Positions 17,803 to 28,248 of a DNA stretch of 64,000 nt are shown here, in pieces. This DNA comes from Tenacibaculum mesophilum. GTDB lineage: Bacteria > Bacteroidota > Bacteroidia > Flavobacteriales > Flavobacteriaceae. The stretch spans positions 372,001-436,000 of the forward strand of contig NZ_CP032544.1 in NCBI RefSeq assembly GCF_003867075.1. Direction: 5' to 3'. The notes under the pieces were generated by a model. It made no database searches. It had not been told where the DNA came from and saw nothing but the letters and a program-made list of their open reading frames with translations. The position numbers and the translations under genes were made by a program. Position 1 is the stretch's first letter. Each line of letters starts with the position of its first letter.

Positions 17803-18510
17803 ATGATAAATATAAAAAGGATATTTTCAACAACACTTTTGTTATCGGTATTTTTTATAACAGCTACTCAAGCACAAAAAATAAATAAATTTGATACTAA
17901 TGGAAAGAGGCATGGAGTTTGGAAAAAATATTATGATGATAATAAAAACAAAATAAGATATTCAGGAGAGTTTAAAAATGGAAAAGAGATAGGTACATTT
18001 AATTTTTATGAACCTAATTCTTACGGAATTCCTTCTATGACTAAAGAGTTTTCTGCAAAATCCGATAGTGCCTTTGTGCAATTTTTTACGCCTAACGGAA
18101 AAATAAAAACAAAAGGATGGATGATAGGAAAAAAACGAGTAGGAAAATGGACGTATTATTTTTCTGATGGAAAACTTTTTTCAGAAGAAGAATATGCTAA
18201 CGGTAAATTAGATGGAGTTTTAAAAAACTACTATAGAAATGGTAAATTAACTGAAGAAAGTATTTATAAAAATGGTAAGAAAAATGGACTTTCTAAGATT
18301 TTTACTGAAGAAGGAGTGATGATTGAAGAAGTGTATTATGTAAATGGTAAATTAGAAGGAGAAGGGAAATACTACGATTTAAAAGGAGATTTAAAAGAAA
18401 AAGGGATGTATAAAAATGGTAAGAGAGATGGTAAATGGCAATTTTACATGGATGGAGAAGTAGTTACCGACAAGAGAAAGAAAAAAGCGTTTTCAATTCC
18501 TAAAAATTAA
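17803..18510 (+). CDS. secreted YwqK/MORN-repeat protein
   Basis: 235 residues with a cleavable signal peptide (IFSTTLLLSVFFITATQA before QKINKF). The rest is a run of MORN-like YwqK repeats of about 20-23 residues, each with G-K-x-x-G-x-[WL]-x-x-[YF]-x-x-x-G-[KE], for example GKRVGKWTYYFSDGK, KLDGVLKNYYRNGK and KRDGKWQFYMDGE. YwqK proteins are labelled antitoxins after B. subtilis, but secreted Bacteroidetes forms have no known partner. No toxin gene is adjacent. A similar protein lies on the other side of mnmA. Confidence 0.82.
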   Translation: MINIKRIFSTTLLLSVFFITATQAQKINKFDTNGKRHGVWKKYYDDNKNKIRYSGEFKNGKEIGTFNFYEPNSYGIPSMTKEFSAKSDSAFVQFFTPNGKIKTKGWMIGKKRVGKWTYYFSDGKLFSEEEYANGKLDGVLKNYYRNGKLTEESIYKNGKKNGLSKIFTEEGVMIEEVYYVNGKLEGEGKYYDLKGDLKEKGMYKNGKRDGKWQFYMDGEVVTDKRKKKAFSIPKN

Positions 18511-18639
18511 ATTATAAATATTAATAATTTAAATAACATTAGAAAAGAAAATAAACTGAGCCTTATCAGAGATTAGAATTCATCAATTTTAGTAATGAAG
18601 CCATCAATTATTTCCATAATATAAACATTTATTATTTCG

Positions 18640-18647
18640 TAAATTTG
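18640..18647 (+). promoter_or_regulatory. -7 element of mnmA
   Basis: TAAATTTG followed by C, 18 bases before the ATG at 18666. No TTG at the expected upstream distance. Confidence 0.5.
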
Positions 18648-18665
18648 CAGCTTCAAAAGTATAAA

Positions 18666-19853
18666 ATGAAAAGAGTAGTAGTAGGACTTTCAGGAGGCGT
18701 AGATAGTAGTGTAACAGCGTATTTACTAAAAGAACAGGGATACGAAGTTATTGGATTGTTCATGAAGAACTGGCACGATGATTCAGTAACCATTTCTAAT
18801 GAATGTCCATGGTTAGAAGATAGTAACGACGCCATGATTGTTGCAGAAAAATTAGGAATTCCATTTCAAACAGTTGATTTAAGCGAACAATACAAAGAGC
18901 GTATTGTTGATTATATGTTTAATGAATATGAAAAAGGACGTACACCTAATCCTGATGTATTATGTAATCGAGAAATTAAGTTTGATGTGTTTATGGATAT
19001 CGCGTTAAGTTTAGGAGCTGATTATGTAGCAACAGGGCATTACTGTAGAAAAGCAGAAGAAATAATTGATGGAAAGCCTGTATACAAGTTATTAGCAGGA
19101 AAAGATACGAATAAAGATCAATCATACTTTCTATGTCAATTATCGCAAGAACAATTATCTAAAGCGTTATTTCCTATTGGAGAATTGACAAAACCAGAAG
19201 TTCGTGAAATAGCCAAAGAAGCAGATTTAATTACAGCTGATAAAAAAGACAGTCAAGGCTTGTGTTTTATAGGAAAAGTAAGACTTCCAGATTTTTTACA
19301 ACAAAAACTACAACCGAAAGAAGGAGATATTGTCCGAATTCCAGATGAATTTGAGCAGTACAATCGTTTAGTTCCAGAATTTGAGAATAAAGAAGCGGAG
19401 TTAGCATATTTTTCAACGAAGTTCTCTTATAATAAAGAAGATGGAAAAGTAGTAGGTAAACATCAAGGCGCACATTATTTCACCAAAGGACAACGTAAAG
19501 GGTTAGCAGTTGGAGGAACCAAAGAACCATTGTTTGTGATTGAAACCGATGTAGATACCAACATTATTTATACAGGAGAAGGAAAAAATCACCAAGGATT
19601 GTATCGAAGTGTATTATTTGTATCAAATGAAGAACTACACTGGGTGCGTGAAGATTTAGCTTTACAAACTGGTGAATCTATGGAAGTAGAGGCGCGTATT
19701 CGTTACCGACAACCATTAGAAAAAGCTACTCTGTATAAAGTAGATAACGGAATTTATGTTGAATTTGAAAATCCACAATCGGCTATTCAAGAAGGGCAGT
19801 TTGTTGCTTGGTATAAAAATGAAGAGCTATTAGGTTCTGGTGTGATTTCTTAA
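18666..19853 (+). CDS. mnmA: tRNA 2-thiouridine(34) synthase MnmA
   Basis: 395 residues from the ATG at 18666 ([11 protein letters not shown]). PP-loop SGGVDSS at 9-15, catalytic cysteines Cys100 in LCNREIKF and Cys200 in QGLCFIG, the same spacing as the E. coli pair. It activates U34 of tRNA-Lys/Glu/Gln with ATP and inserts sulfur. An upstream in-frame TTG overlaps the -7 box and is rejected. The protein is about 30 residues longer than E. coli MnmA, with an insertion near residues 215-260 ([25 protein letters not shown]), as in other Bacteroidetes. Confidence 0.95.
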   Translation: MKRVVVGLSGGVDSSVTAYLLKEQGYEVIGLFMKNWHDDSVTISNECPWLEDSNDAMIVAEKLGIPFQTVDLSEQYKERIVDYMFNEYEKGRTPNPDVLCNREIKFDVFMDIALSLGADYVATGHYCRKAEEIIDGKPVYKLLAGKDTNKDQSYFLCQLSQEQLSKALFPIGELTKPEVREIAKEADLITADKKDSQGLCFIGKVRLPDFLQQKLQPKEGDIVRIPDEFEQYNRLVPEFENKEAELAYFSTKFSYNKEDGKVVGKHQGAHYFTKGQRKGLAVGGTKEPLFVIETDVDTNIIYTGEGKNHQGLYRSVLFVSNEELHWVREDLALQTGESMEVEARIRYRQPLEKATLYKVDNGIYVEFENPQSAIQEGQFVAWYKNEELLGSGVIS

Positions 19854-19872
19854 AAAGGGAAAAAATAAAACT

Positions 19873-20673
19873 ATGAAAAAGATATTCTTATTATTGTTGG
19901 TGTTCATAAATATTAATGGATATTCACAGAAAGACTCTATTATAAACTATTTAGACAAGAAAGGTAATATAATCAACAATAAGGAGAAAGCAATGTCTTT
20001 TGAAATTATTACTAAGAGTGCAGATTCATTATGGTTGGTAAGGAAGTATAAACGTAGCGGAAAACTATATAACTATACACATTATCTAACAAAGGAGAAA
20101 AAGATTAAAATAGGAGAGTCAGTTTCGTTCAATAAAAATGGAAAAATATCAGCATTAACTTTCTACAATAAAAAAGGTAAAAGAAATGGGAGAATACAAA
20201 CATGGTTCGATAATGGGAATAAGGATATTGAAGGAGTTTATATAGATGGTAAGAGAGAAGGAGTATGGAAAATTTACCATTATAATGGTAAATTGGCAGG
20301 TAGAGGAATCGCCAAAAGCGATTCGATAATTAAAACAACTTATTATAATGACAAGGGAGAAAAGATTGATGATTTAAAAAACATTATAAAAGAAAAGAGA
20401 CCAACTTTTAAAGGGGGTAAGGATAAATATTACAAGCAACTTAAAAAGTTAACAAGTAAGATAAGTTACAAAGTTAAAGGTCAGATTATAGTTGAATATG
20501 TAATTGATATAAAAGGAGCAGTAAGAGATGTTACCATCAATGAAAAGGTTCCTAAAAAGTTAGAAAATGAAATTGTTCGTTTTTTTGAAAACTTAAAAGG
20601 GTGGGAGCCAGCGATACATATGAATAGAAAGATTCCTTTCAACTTTTCTCAACCATTAAACTTCAGAGGATAA
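19873..20673 (+). CDS. secreted YwqK-repeat protein with TonB-like C-terminal domain
   Basis: 266 residues. A signal peptide (to about residue 18, GYSQ) is followed by three or four YwqK/MORN-type repeats (GKISALTFYNKKGKRNGRIQ, GKREGVWKIYHYNGK) and then a C-terminal domain from about 185 whose GQIIVEYVIDIKGAVRDVTI strand pair matches the TonB C-terminal/energy-transducing fold widely found in Bacteroidetes periplasmic proteins. It begins 19 bases after mnmA and ends two bases before the nitronate monooxygenase gene, so all three may share a transcript. Function unknown. Confidence 0.78.
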   Translation: MKKIFLLLLVFININGYSQKDSIINYLDKKGNIINNKEKAMSFEIITKSADSLWLVRKYKRSGKLYNYTHYLTKEKKIKIGESVSFNKNGKISALTFYNKKGKRNGRIQTWFDNGNKDIEGVYIDGKREGVWKIYHYNGKLAGRGIAKSDSIIKTTYYNDKGEKIDDLKNIIKEKRPTFKGGKDKYYKQLKKLTSKISYKVKGQIIVEYVIDIKGAVRDVTINEKVPKKLENEIVRFFENLKGWEPAIHMNRKIPFNFSQPLNFRG

Positions 20674-20675
20674 AA

Positions 20676-21614
20676 ATGCAAAATAGAATTACCAAACTAT
20701 TTAATATACAGTATCCAATTGTTCAAGGTGGAATGATTTGGGTTTCAGGATGGAAGCTAGCTTCTGCAGTGTCAAATGCAGGTGGATTAGGATTAATTGG
20801 AGCAGGATCTATGTATCCAGAAGTACTTCGTGAACACATTCAAAAATGTAAAAAAGGAACAGATAAACCTTTCGGGGTAAATGTGCCAATGTTGTATCCT
20901 GATATAGAGAAAATCATGGATATTATTGTTGAGGAAGGGGTGAAAATTGTGTTTACTTCCGCAGGTAATCCAAAAACATGGACCTCTTTTTTAAAGGAAA
21001 AAGGAATTACGGTGGTGCATGTAGTGAGTTCAGTAAAATTTGCCTTAAAAGCAGAAGCAGCTGGAGTAGATGCTGTAGTATGTGAAGGATTTGAAGCTGG
21101 AGGTCATAACGGACGAGAAGAAACTACTACGTTTACGTTAATTCCTATGGTTAAAGAACAAGTGAAAATTCCAGTAATTGCCGCAGGAGGTATCGGATCG
21201 GGTAGAGGAATGTTAGCAGCAATGGTGTTGGGAGCAGACGGAGTGCAAATAGGAAGTCGTTTTGCAGCTACGGTAGAATCTTCAGCACATGACAACTTCA
21301 AGAAAACTATTGTAGATGTAAAAGACGGTGGTACACAACTAACGTTAAAGGAATTAGCTCCTGTACGTTTGGTAAAAAACAAGTTCTTTCAAGAAGTACA
21401 GGAATTATATCAACAAAACCCAACGGTAGAACAATTAAAAGAATTGTTAGGACGTGCGCGTGCTAAGAGAGGTATGTTTGAAGGAAACTTGGACGATGGA
21501 GAACTAGAAATAGGTCAAGTAGCAGGGCTTATCCATGAAATTAAACCAGCAAAAGAAGTGTTAGAAGCAATTGTAGAAGAATATCAGCAAGTGAAAAAAG
21601 AACAGTTGTTTTAA
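20676..21614 (+). CDS. nitronate monooxygenase / FabK-like FMN enzyme
   Basis: 312 residues, an FMN-binding TIM barrel of the 2-nitropropane dioxygenase family: PIVQGGMIWVS near the start, GVNVPML, CEGFEAGGHNG around residue 140 with the catalytic-type His, and the phosphate-binding AAGGIGSGRGM and GADGVQIGSRF loops. The family includes true nitronate monooxygenases and the enoyl-ACP reductase FabK; the sequence alone does not separate them, though the EAGGHNG motif and length allow either. It follows the YwqK/TonB protein by two bases. Confidence 0.85.
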   Translation: MQNRITKLFNIQYPIVQGGMIWVSGWKLASAVSNAGGLGLIGAGSMYPEVLREHIQKCKKGTDKPFGVNVPMLYPDIEKIMDIIVEEGVKIVFTSAGNPKTWTSFLKEKGITVVHVVSSVKFALKAEAAGVDAVVCEGFEAGGHNGREETTTFTLIPMVKEQVKIPVIAAGGIGSGRGMLAAMVLGADGVQIGSRFAATVESSAHDNFKKTIVDVKDGGTQLTLKELAPVRLVKNKFFQEVQELYQQNPTVEQLKELLGRARAKRGMFEGNLDDGELEIGQVAGLIHEIKPAKEVLEAIVEEYQQVKKEQLF

Positions 21615-21644
21615 TCGCAGAGCGATTGCCAAAAAAAATAGAAA

Positions 21645-21676
21645 CGTCATTCCGACGAGGTAGGAGGAGGAATCTT
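21645..21676 (+). repeat. dispersed intergenic repeat (GTCATTCCGA...GAGGAATCTT type)
   Basis: CGTCATTCCGACGAGGTAGG with the following GAGGAATCTT belongs to a family of intergenic elements seen again near 31955, 34155, 34451, 38253, 38312 and 44634 in this window. Confidence 0.6.
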
Positions 21677-21744
21677 ATAAAGATGAGTTATAAACATGCT
21701 CTTATCGTACTAACGAATGAAAATTAAGGTAAAACAAAATAATA

Positions 21745-21936
21745 ATGCTTAAACAATTAATCAGTATTCTGTTTTTAATTATAGGCATTTACCAGCTATT
21801 TAAGTTAGTTAATTTAATTGAAAGCAATAAGGAGTCTTTTAATATATTTATAGGTTACAGTAAAAATAAGTTATCCTATCCAAAAGGTTCAGAGATGTTC
21901 ATCAAGTTATTTTTTAGATACTTTTTACTTTTTTAA
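21745..21936 (+). CDS. possible small membrane protein
   Basis: 63 residues with a hydrophobic N-terminal segment (LISILFLIIGIYQLF) and a second hydrophobic end (LFFRYFLLF) at which it stops abruptly. It may be a truncated relic of a larger membrane protein. There is no clear promoter; it lies in a 430-base gap that otherwise holds only the dispersed repeat. Weakly supported. Confidence 0.3.
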   Translation: MLKQLISILFLIIGIYQLFKLVNLIESNKESFNIFIGYSKNKLSYPKGSEMFIKLFFRYFLLF

Positions 21937-22044
21937 TTAGCATGTTTATATTTAGTCAACTTGTTTAGCTTTCCTAAAAGAGACGTGAATTAATAATTAG
22001 ATTTTTTTAATCAGTACTTTACAAGGATAAATCTAATACTATTT

Positions 22045-23610
22045 TCAACACTTTTGAGAACTAACAAATTTCTCTTTAATAATTTGTGCCACAGGTTTAT
22101 TTTCAATCTTACTTTCAAGCCAAGAAAGGATGTCTAAATATAAAAAAGCTCTTTTTTCATAAGGATGATTCTCATAAACCTTAAGGCGACTGTGTACTTT
22201 TTTTAACTCCTTTTTTATTTGGTGCGGATATACATCTCCCAATGCTTTTATAGAAGAAATAAACTCTTTTTGAACCTCTTGTAAATTTTCCATTTTTAGT
22301 AAAAAACGATAAGTGTCTTTAAACTGTCGTTCCAAATCATAATCCAAGCCACATTCGTAATGAGCAATTAAAGAAAGCACCCTAGCAAAACACTGTAAAT
22401 CGTTAGCTACTTGAATATTTTTAGGTTTAATGATCTTATTTAAATACAAAATACACTCTTTGTTTTTACCCATACCAAAGTACAAACAAGCAATTTTATA
22501 GTAAAATACAACGATATGATGATTATCAAGACGATCCTTATAACTATTAATCTTATCATTAATAATAGCTACTAAATATTCACCCTCAGAAAAACTACCC
22601 TCTAAGAAATGTAAGTGCAATTTGTTAGCATAATAATATAGAAAAGTTAAGATTTCAGTATTGCTATTTTGCGGAATACTTTTTTCTTTAATTTCCTTTT
22701 CAAATAAAGAAAGCTCTTCTTTAAACTTATCATAATGCTTTATAAAAAATAAGCTCTCTAATAAGTAGTTTTTTCCTTTTAAATAAAAAACAGGATGCAA
22801 AGAAATATTCTTAGTATCATGCTTAAATAAATCTACCCATTTGTTAGCATACTTATAACACTGTAAAAAATCCTGCGTTAAAAAGCTATGCCACAAATGT
22901 GCTTTGTATAACCATAATTTTTCTCTAAAACCCAAGTCTTCATACGTATATTCAGGAAGTTTAGAGTAAAAATAAGTATTCACTCCTTGCAGCTCTTCAT
23001 CGTTTTTTACGTAGCCATTTTTCAGCAACGTACCATACAATTGTAATGACAGATTAGATAACTTACTAGCAATAACATTTTGCATACTAAGCTCTTTTGC
23101 TTGAACAGTTAATTCGTCAGAACGTGTATCAATACTTCGGGTTATATACTGACTTTCAATAACCTTTTCAAGCTCAACAATTTCATAGGCAATATTCTTC
23201 TCTTCATTCTCAACCGCCATATTTTTTGCTTTGTCAAGCAGCTTTAAACTCTGTTTGTATAGTCCTTTTTGATATAAAACAGTAGCAAAATCTAACTGCT
23301 CACGTATTTGAATTCGAATGTTTTTATGAGAAGGATTCATACGAAGACTAATAAGTATTTGCTTGTATAAATGTGCTTTTAAGTTAGATAATTGCTGTTT
23401 ACTAACCACACCGCTATCTATAATGGCCCTTTCGTTATAACTCTTTTGTTTTTCAAGCAATTTAAAAAGCGCAAAAAATTTCGCATCTACATTACCCCCT
23501 AAACGACCAACATATAAATTAAACTGACGTTTTTCTGACTTTGATAAAGACTTAATCAAAACAAACAAAGCATCATTTTGTTGATTGGAGAATGTAATTG
23601 GTTTACGCAT
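22045..23610 (-). CDS. TPR-like helical protein of unknown function
   Basis: 521 residues, entirely helical, with TPR-like helix pairs (for example LLDKAKNMAVENEEKNIAYEIVELEKVIE and YYKIACLYFGMGKNKECILYLNKII). No signal peptide and no catalytic motif. Proteins of this size and start (KSLSKSEKRQFNLYV) are widespread in Bacteroidetes and unnamed. It is divergent from the leu operon and has no close partner. Confidence 0.75.
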   Translation of the reverse strand: MRKPITFSNQQNDALFVLIKSLSKSEKRQFNLYVGRLGGNVDAKFFALFKLLEKQKSYNERAIIDSGVVSKQQLSNLKAHLYKQILISLRMNPSHKNIRIQIREQLDFATVLYQKGLYKQSLKLLDKAKNMAVENEEKNIAYEIVELEKVIESQYITRSIDTRSDELTVQAKELSMQNVIASKLSNLSLQLYGTLLKNGYVKNDEELQGVNTYFYSKLPEYTYEDLGFREKLWLYKAHLWHSFLTQDFLQCYKYANKWVDLFKHDTKNISLHPVFYLKGKNYLLESLFFIKHYDKFKEELSLFEKEIKEKSIPQNSNTEILTFLYYYANKLHLHFLEGSFSEGEYLVAIINDKINSYKDRLDNHHIVVFYYKIACLYFGMGKNKECILYLNKIIKPKNIQVANDLQCFARVLSLIAHYECGLDYDLERQFKDTYRFLLKMENLQEVQKEFISSIKALGDVYPHQIKKELKKVHSRLKVYENHPYEKRAFLYLDILSWLESKIENKPVAQIIKEKFVSSQKC

Positions 23611-23684
23611 AACTTTTTGTTTTTCAGTGTTTTGTTTTTGTTTTTTGTTGTTTTGATATCGTAACTAACCCATTAAAAAAGAGC

Positions 23685-23712
23685 TTGCTAGAAAAGCCAA
23701 TATATACATTTG
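23685..23712 (+). promoter_or_regulatory. promoter of the leuACDB operon
   Basis: TTG at 23685-23687, a 17-base spacer and TACATTTG at 23705-23712, a full match to the flavobacterial consensus. The leuA ATG is 31 bases further on. The leader is too short for a leucine attenuator, and no T-box is seen. Confidence 0.72.
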
Positions 23713-23742
23713 GTTTTTATTTTGATAATCATAGTTAGATTT

Positions 23743-24918
23743 ATGCAAAGCGATAAAATTCAAATTTTCGATACCACATTACGAGACGGAGAGCAAGTCC
23801 CAGGATGTAAATTAGATACCCAACAAAAACTAATTATTGCAGAAAGACTCGATTTTTTAGGAGTTGATGTAATAGAAGCAGGTTTCCCAGTATCAAGCCC
23901 AGGAGATTTTACATCAGTACAAGAAATAGCTAAATTGGTTAAAAATGCTGCTGTTTGCGGATTAACAAGAGCCGTTAAAAAAGACATAGAAGTAGCAGCA
24001 GATGCTTTAAAGTTTGCTAACAAGCCTAGGATTCATACGGGGATTGGTACCAGTGATTCACATATTCAGTATAAATTTAATGCTTCGAAAGAAGAAGTGA
24101 TTAGGCGAGCAAAAGAAGCTGTTTCGTATGCTAAAAACTTTGTAGGCGATGTGGAGTTTTATGCAGAAGATGCAGGTAGAACCGATAATGCTTTTTTAGC
24201 CAAAGTTTGTGAAGAAGTTATAAAATCAGGAGCAACAGTGTTGAATATTCCAGATACTACAGGGTATTGTTTACCTGAAGAATACGGAGCAAAAATTAAA
24301 TACCTAAAAGACAATGTTAAAGGTATTGAAAATGTAATTATTTCTTGTCACTGCCATAACGATTTAGGATTGGCTACTGCAAATTCTATTGCAGGAGCTA
24401 TCAATGGTGCACGTCAGATAGAATGTACGGTTAACGGAATAGGAGAGCGAGCAGGAAATACAGCATTAGAAGAGGTGGTGATGATTTTAAAGCAGCATCC
24501 ATATTTAAATCTTCAAACAGATATCAATACCAAATTATTGTACGATACAAGTATGATGGTTCGCGAGCGTATGGGAATGCCTGTACAACCAAATAAAGCT
24601 ATTGTAGGAGCAAATGCCTTTGCTCATAGTTCAGGAATTCATCAAGATGGAGTAATCAAGAACCGTGAAACCTATGAAATTATTGATCCAGCAGATGTAG
24701 GAGTTACAGAAAGTGCTATTGTATTAACTGCAAGAAGCGGAAGAGCAGCCTTAGCATACCGAGCAAAAAAGATAGGGTATGAGCTGACTAAAATTCAGTT
24801 AGATACAGCTTATAAAACATTCTTACAGTTTGCTGACAGACAAAAAGAAGTAATCGACGAAGACATTCATCAGATTATGAAACAAGTAAATAAAATTTCA
24901 AAAATAGCCATAGCTTAA
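23743..24918 (+). CDS. leuA: 2-isopropylmalate synthase, short form
   Basis: 391 residues from the ATG at 23743 ([18 protein letters not shown]). [12 protein letters not shown] near residue 8 begins the HMGL-like TIM barrel, the metal ligands HCHNDLG and GERAGN follow, and the GIHQDG linker region is present. It condenses acetyl-CoA with 2-oxoisovalerate, the first step to leucine. E. coli-type LeuA has about 520 residues with a C-terminal leucine-sensing domain; here the protein stops right after the catalytic and linker domains, so leucine feedback by that domain should be absent. Its TAA shares a base with the leuC ATG. Confidence 0.93.
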   Translation: MQSDKIQIFDTTLRDGEQVPGCKLDTQQKLIIAERLDFLGVDVIEAGFPVSSPGDFTSVQEIAKLVKNAAVCGLTRAVKKDIEVAADALKFANKPRIHTGIGTSDSHIQYKFNASKEEVIRRAKEAVSYAKNFVGDVEFYAEDAGRTDNAFLAKVCEEVIKSGATVLNIPDTTGYCLPEEYGAKIKYLKDNVKGIENVIISCHCHNDLGLATANSIAGAINGARQIECTVNGIGERAGNTALEEVVMILKQHPYLNLQTDINTKLLYDTSMMVRERMGMPVQPNKAIVGANAFAHSSGIHQDGVIKNRETYEIIDPADVGVTESAIVLTARSGRAALAYRAKKIGYELTKIQLDTAYKTFLQFADRQKEVIDEDIHQIMKQVNKISKIAIA

Positions 24919-26300
24919 TGGGAAAGACATTATTTGATAAAGTATGGGATGCGCATGTGGTAGACACTGTTAAAGACGGACCGCAGATTTTATATATAGA
25001 CAAACATTTAATTCATGAAGTAACGAGTCCGCAAGCATTTAATGAGTTAAAAGAGCGTAAGATTCCGATTGCACGACCAGACAAAACAGTAGCAACAGCC
25101 GATCATAATACGCCAACCGTAAATCAACATTTACCCATAAAAGACAAACTGTCAAGGCATCAACTAGAGCAGTTAACACAAAACTGTAAAGAAAATGATA
25201 TTACTTTATATGGTTTAGGACATCGATATAATGGAATTGTACATGTAATGGCTCCCGAGTTAGGAATTACGCAACCAGGAATGACTATGGTTTGTGGAGA
25301 TAGTCATACATCAACACACGGTGCTTTTGGTACCATTGCTTTTGGTATTGGAACAAGCCAAGTAGCTCAAGTATTTGCAAGTCAATGTTTGTTATTAGAA
25401 AAGCCAAAAAGTTTGCGTGTAAATGTAAACGGTAAGTTGAAAAAAGGAGTGCTACCTAAAGATGTAATCTTGTATATCATAGCACAATTAGGAACAAATT
25501 CAGGTACAGGATACTTCTGCGAATATGCAGGAAATGTGTTTGAAGAAATGTCTATGGAAGGACGTATGACTGTGTGTAATATGAGTATTGAAATGGGAGC
25601 CAGAGGCGGTATGATTGCTCCTGATGAAACCACTTTTGAATATGTAAAAGGACGTGAGTTTGCACCAAAAGGAGACGAGTTTGATAACAAAGTAGCCTAT
25701 TGGAAAACATTAAAGACTGATAAAAGTGCAAAATTTGATAAAGAATACACTTTTAAGGCAGAAGACATAGAACCAATGCTTACCTACGGAACCAACCCAG
25801 GAATGGGAATAAAAATTTCAGAAAATATTCCCCAGTTTAATGATGTTTCCTTTGAAAAGTCATTACAATATATGAACTTTCAAAAAGGAGCATCATTAAT
25901 AAATACGCCCGTTAACTATGTATTTATTGGAAGTTGCACAAACTCAAGAATAGAAGATTTTAGAGTTGCAGCAGACTATATAAAAGGAAAACAAAAAGCA
26001 GCAAATGTAAATGCGTGGTTAGTACCAGGTTCTCAACAAGTAGCAAAACAAATAAAGCTAGAAGGCTTACAAGAAGTTTTTGAAGCAGCAGGATTTCAAT
26101 TACGACAACCAGGATGTTCAGCATGTTTAGCAATGAATGACGATAAAATACCAGAAGGAGAATACTGTGTATCAACTTCAAACAGAAACTTTGAAGGACG
26201 TCAGGGACAAGGAGCAAGAACCATTTTAGCAAGTCCGTTAATGGCAGCTGCTACAGCTGTTGAAGGAAAAATTACTGACTTTACAAAAGAATTAAACTAA
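24918..26300 (+). CDS. leuC: 3-isopropylmalate dehydratase large subunit
   Basis: 460 residues of the aconitase family. The three 4Fe-4S cluster ligands are Cys340 (GSCTNSR), Cys400 and Cys403 (PGCSAC). With LeuD it isomerises 2- to 3-isopropylmalate. It overlaps leuA and leuD by one base at each end (TAATG), indicating translational coupling. Confidence 0.96.
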   Translation: MGKTLFDKVWDAHVVDTVKDGPQILYIDKHLIHEVTSPQAFNELKERKIPIARPDKTVATADHNTPTVNQHLPIKDKLSRHQLEQLTQNCKENDITLYGLGHRYNGIVHVMAPELGITQPGMTMVCGDSHTSTHGAFGTIAFGIGTSQVAQVFASQCLLLEKPKSLRVNVNGKLKKGVLPKDVILYIIAQLGTNSGTGYFCEYAGNVFEEMSMEGRMTVCNMSIEMGARGGMIAPDETTFEYVKGREFAPKGDEFDNKVAYWKTLKTDKSAKFDKEYTFKAEDIEPMLTYGTNPGMGIKISENIPQFNDVSFEKSLQYMNFQKGASLINTPVNYVFIGSCTNSRIEDFRVAADYIKGKQKAANVNAWLVPGSQQVAKQIKLEGLQEVFEAAGFQLRQPGCSACLAMNDDKIPEGEYCVSTSNRNFEGRQGQGARTILASPLMAAATAVEGKITDFTKELN

Positions 26301-26881
26301 TGGAGAAATTTGTTAAACTAATAGATACCGCAGTACCACTACCAACCGAGAATATAGATACCGATCAAATTATACCTGCACGATTTTTAAAATCAACCAA
26401 TAAAGAAGGATTCGGAGATAATGTATTTAGAGATTGGCGTTACAAAAAGAACGGAAGTATAAATGAAGACTTTGTTTTAAACAACAAAAATTATACTGGA
26501 AGTATCTTGATAGCAGGAGATAATTTTGGCTGTGGTTCAAGTAGAGAACATGCTGCATGGGCATTAGCGGGTTACGGATTTAAAGTAGTTATCAGTAGTT
26601 TTTTTGCGGATATATTTAAAGGAAATGCACTTAACAATGGAATATTACCAGTACAAGTACCCAAAGAATATTTAGCAAAACTGTTAAAAAAAGTAACTGA
26701 ATTACCAGATACAACCATTATAGTAGATTTAGAAAATCAAACACTAAAAACACCTATAGGTAATGTAGATTTTGAAATCAATCCATACAAAAAGCTATGT
26801 ATGATAAATGGTTACGACGATATAGATTTTTTAATCAGTAAAAAAGATACAATAACAGCTTTTGAAGCAACAATGAAATAA
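26300..26881 (+). CDS. leuD: 3-isopropylmalate dehydratase small subunit
   Basis: 193 residues, swivelling aconitase domain with [16 protein letters not shown] near residue 73 and the N-terminal [13 protein letters not shown] substrate loop. It partners LeuC. One-base overlap with leuC; leuB begins 10 bases downstream. Confidence 0.96.
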   Translation: MEKFVKLIDTAVPLPTENIDTDQIIPARFLKSTNKEGFGDNVFRDWRYKKNGSINEDFVLNNKNYTGSILIAGDNFGCGSSREHAAWALAGYGFKVVISSFFADIFKGNALNNGILPVQVPKEYLAKLLKKVTELPDTTIIVDLENQTLKTPIGNVDFEINPYKKLCMINGYDDIDFLISKKDTITAFEATMK

Positions 26882-26891
26882 AAGTAAAAAG

Positions 26892-28007
26892 ATGAAGTAC
26901 AATATAACGGTAATACCAGGAGATGGAATAGGACCAGAAGTAACAGAACAGGCAAAAAAAGTGCTTAGAGCTGTTGGTAATGTGTTTGACCACACATTTT
27001 TATTTACAGAAACATTAATGGGAGCCTGTGCTATTGATAAAACAGGAAACCCGTTGCCAGATGAAACCATTGAATTGTGTAAAAAGAGTGATGCTATTTT
27101 ATTTGGAGCTATTGGAGATCCAAAATACGATAATGACCCTACAGCAAAAGTACGTCCAGAACAAGGATTATTACGTTTAAGAAAAGAATTAGGATTGTTT
27201 TGTAATGTGCGTCCAGTAAAAGCATATGACACGTTACTTCATAATTCACCATTAAAGAAAGATAGAATTGAAGGAACCGATATTACTATTTATAGAGAAT
27301 TGACTGGAGGAATTTATTTTGGAATTAAAGAGTTGAGTGACGACGGACAACATGCTTTTGACGGTTGTTCATACACCGTAGAAGAAATTGAACGAATGGC
27401 GCATTTAGCCTTTCAAGCAGCTCAAAAAAGACGTAAAAAACTAACATTGGTAGATAAAGCTAATGTATTAGAAACGTCAAGGTTATGGCGTAAAGCAGTA
27501 ACAGCATTGGCAACACAATATCCAGATGTTGAAGTTGATTTCTTATTTGTAGATAATGCTGCAATGCAATTAATTTTAAATCCAAAACAGTTTGATGTAA
27601 TTCTAACAGAAAATCTTTTCGGAGACATACTTTCAGATGAAGCAAGCGTTATAGGAGGTTCTATAGGTTTGTTAGCATCTGCTTCAGTAGGAAAAGAAAA
27701 TGCACTATTTGAGCCTATTCATGGATCTTTTCCACAAGCAAAAGGAAAAGATATTGCAAATCCGTTAGCATCTATTTTATCGGCAGCAATGTTATTAGAG
27801 CATTTAGGTTTAATGCAAGAAGCTAAAGTAGTAGAAGTAGCCGTTCAAAAATCATTAGAATTAGGAATTACTACCGAAGATATCAATTCAGAGAATCCAT
27901 TTTCTACTAGTAAAGTAGGAGATTTTATTGCGGACTACATCTATAATCAAGAAGATAGTGATATGAACTTCCAAAACATACACATGGGTCAAAGCACTAT
28001 TATATAA
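26892..28007 (+). CDS. leuB: 3-isopropylmalate dehydrogenase
   Basis: 371 residues. N-terminal IPGDGIGPEV, substrate loop RPEQGLLRLRKELGLFCNVRPV-type, YRELTGGIYFG, the catalytic Lys in LVDKANVLETS and metal Asp residues in ENLFGDILSDEAS are all visible. It oxidises and decarboxylates 3-isopropylmalate with NAD+. Last gene of the leuACDB operon; a strong terminator follows. Confidence 0.96.
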   Translation: MKYNITVIPGDGIGPEVTEQAKKVLRAVGNVFDHTFLFTETLMGACAIDKTGNPLPDETIELCKKSDAILFGAIGDPKYDNDPTAKVRPEQGLLRLRKELGLFCNVRPVKAYDTLLHNSPLKKDRIEGTDITIYRELTGGIYFGIKELSDDGQHAFDGCSYTVEEIERMAHLAFQAAQKRRKKLTLVDKANVLETSRLWRKAVTALATQYPDVEVDFLFVDNAAMQLILNPKQFDVILTENLFGDILSDEASVIGGSIGLLASASVGKENALFEPIHGSFPQAKGKDIANPLASILSAAMLLEHLGLMQEAKVVEVAVQKSLELGITTEDINSENPFSTSKVGDFIADYIYNQEDSDMNFQNIHMGQSTII

Positions 28008-28032
28008 GTTATAAATACTGTAAATTAACCGT

Positions 28033-28075
28033 AAACTTCCTTTAACCATTTCTGTTAAAGGAAGTTTTGTTTTTA
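28033..28075 (+). terminator. terminator of the leu operon
   Basis: AAACTTCCTTTAAC (28033-28046) pairs with GTTAAAGGAAGTTT (28054-28067), a 14-bp stem followed by a T-rich tail. Confidence 0.9.
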
Positions 28076-28248
28076 AGTAATTGATATCGTGTTTTTTAAT
28101 TGTTTAAAAAACCGCTTATTTGTTTGGTATTTAATATTTTATGATTTTTCTGTTTAAATATTCTTTTTTTTAACGTTTTTTTAGGTTTTATTTTAAATAT
28201 TTAGTTCTAAAGTGTAGATTTACAGTGAATTATAAAACCCTTCATATT

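Noticed and set aside
25960..26232. 90-codon leucine-rich minus-strand frame
   Set aside because: Antisense shadow of leuC; the Leu-rich composition arises from the reverse of AAC/CAA codons.
28225..28248. GTG start for the M57 protease
   Set aside because: The signal peptide begins cleanly at the ATG 28249 and the GTG lies within the likely promoter region.
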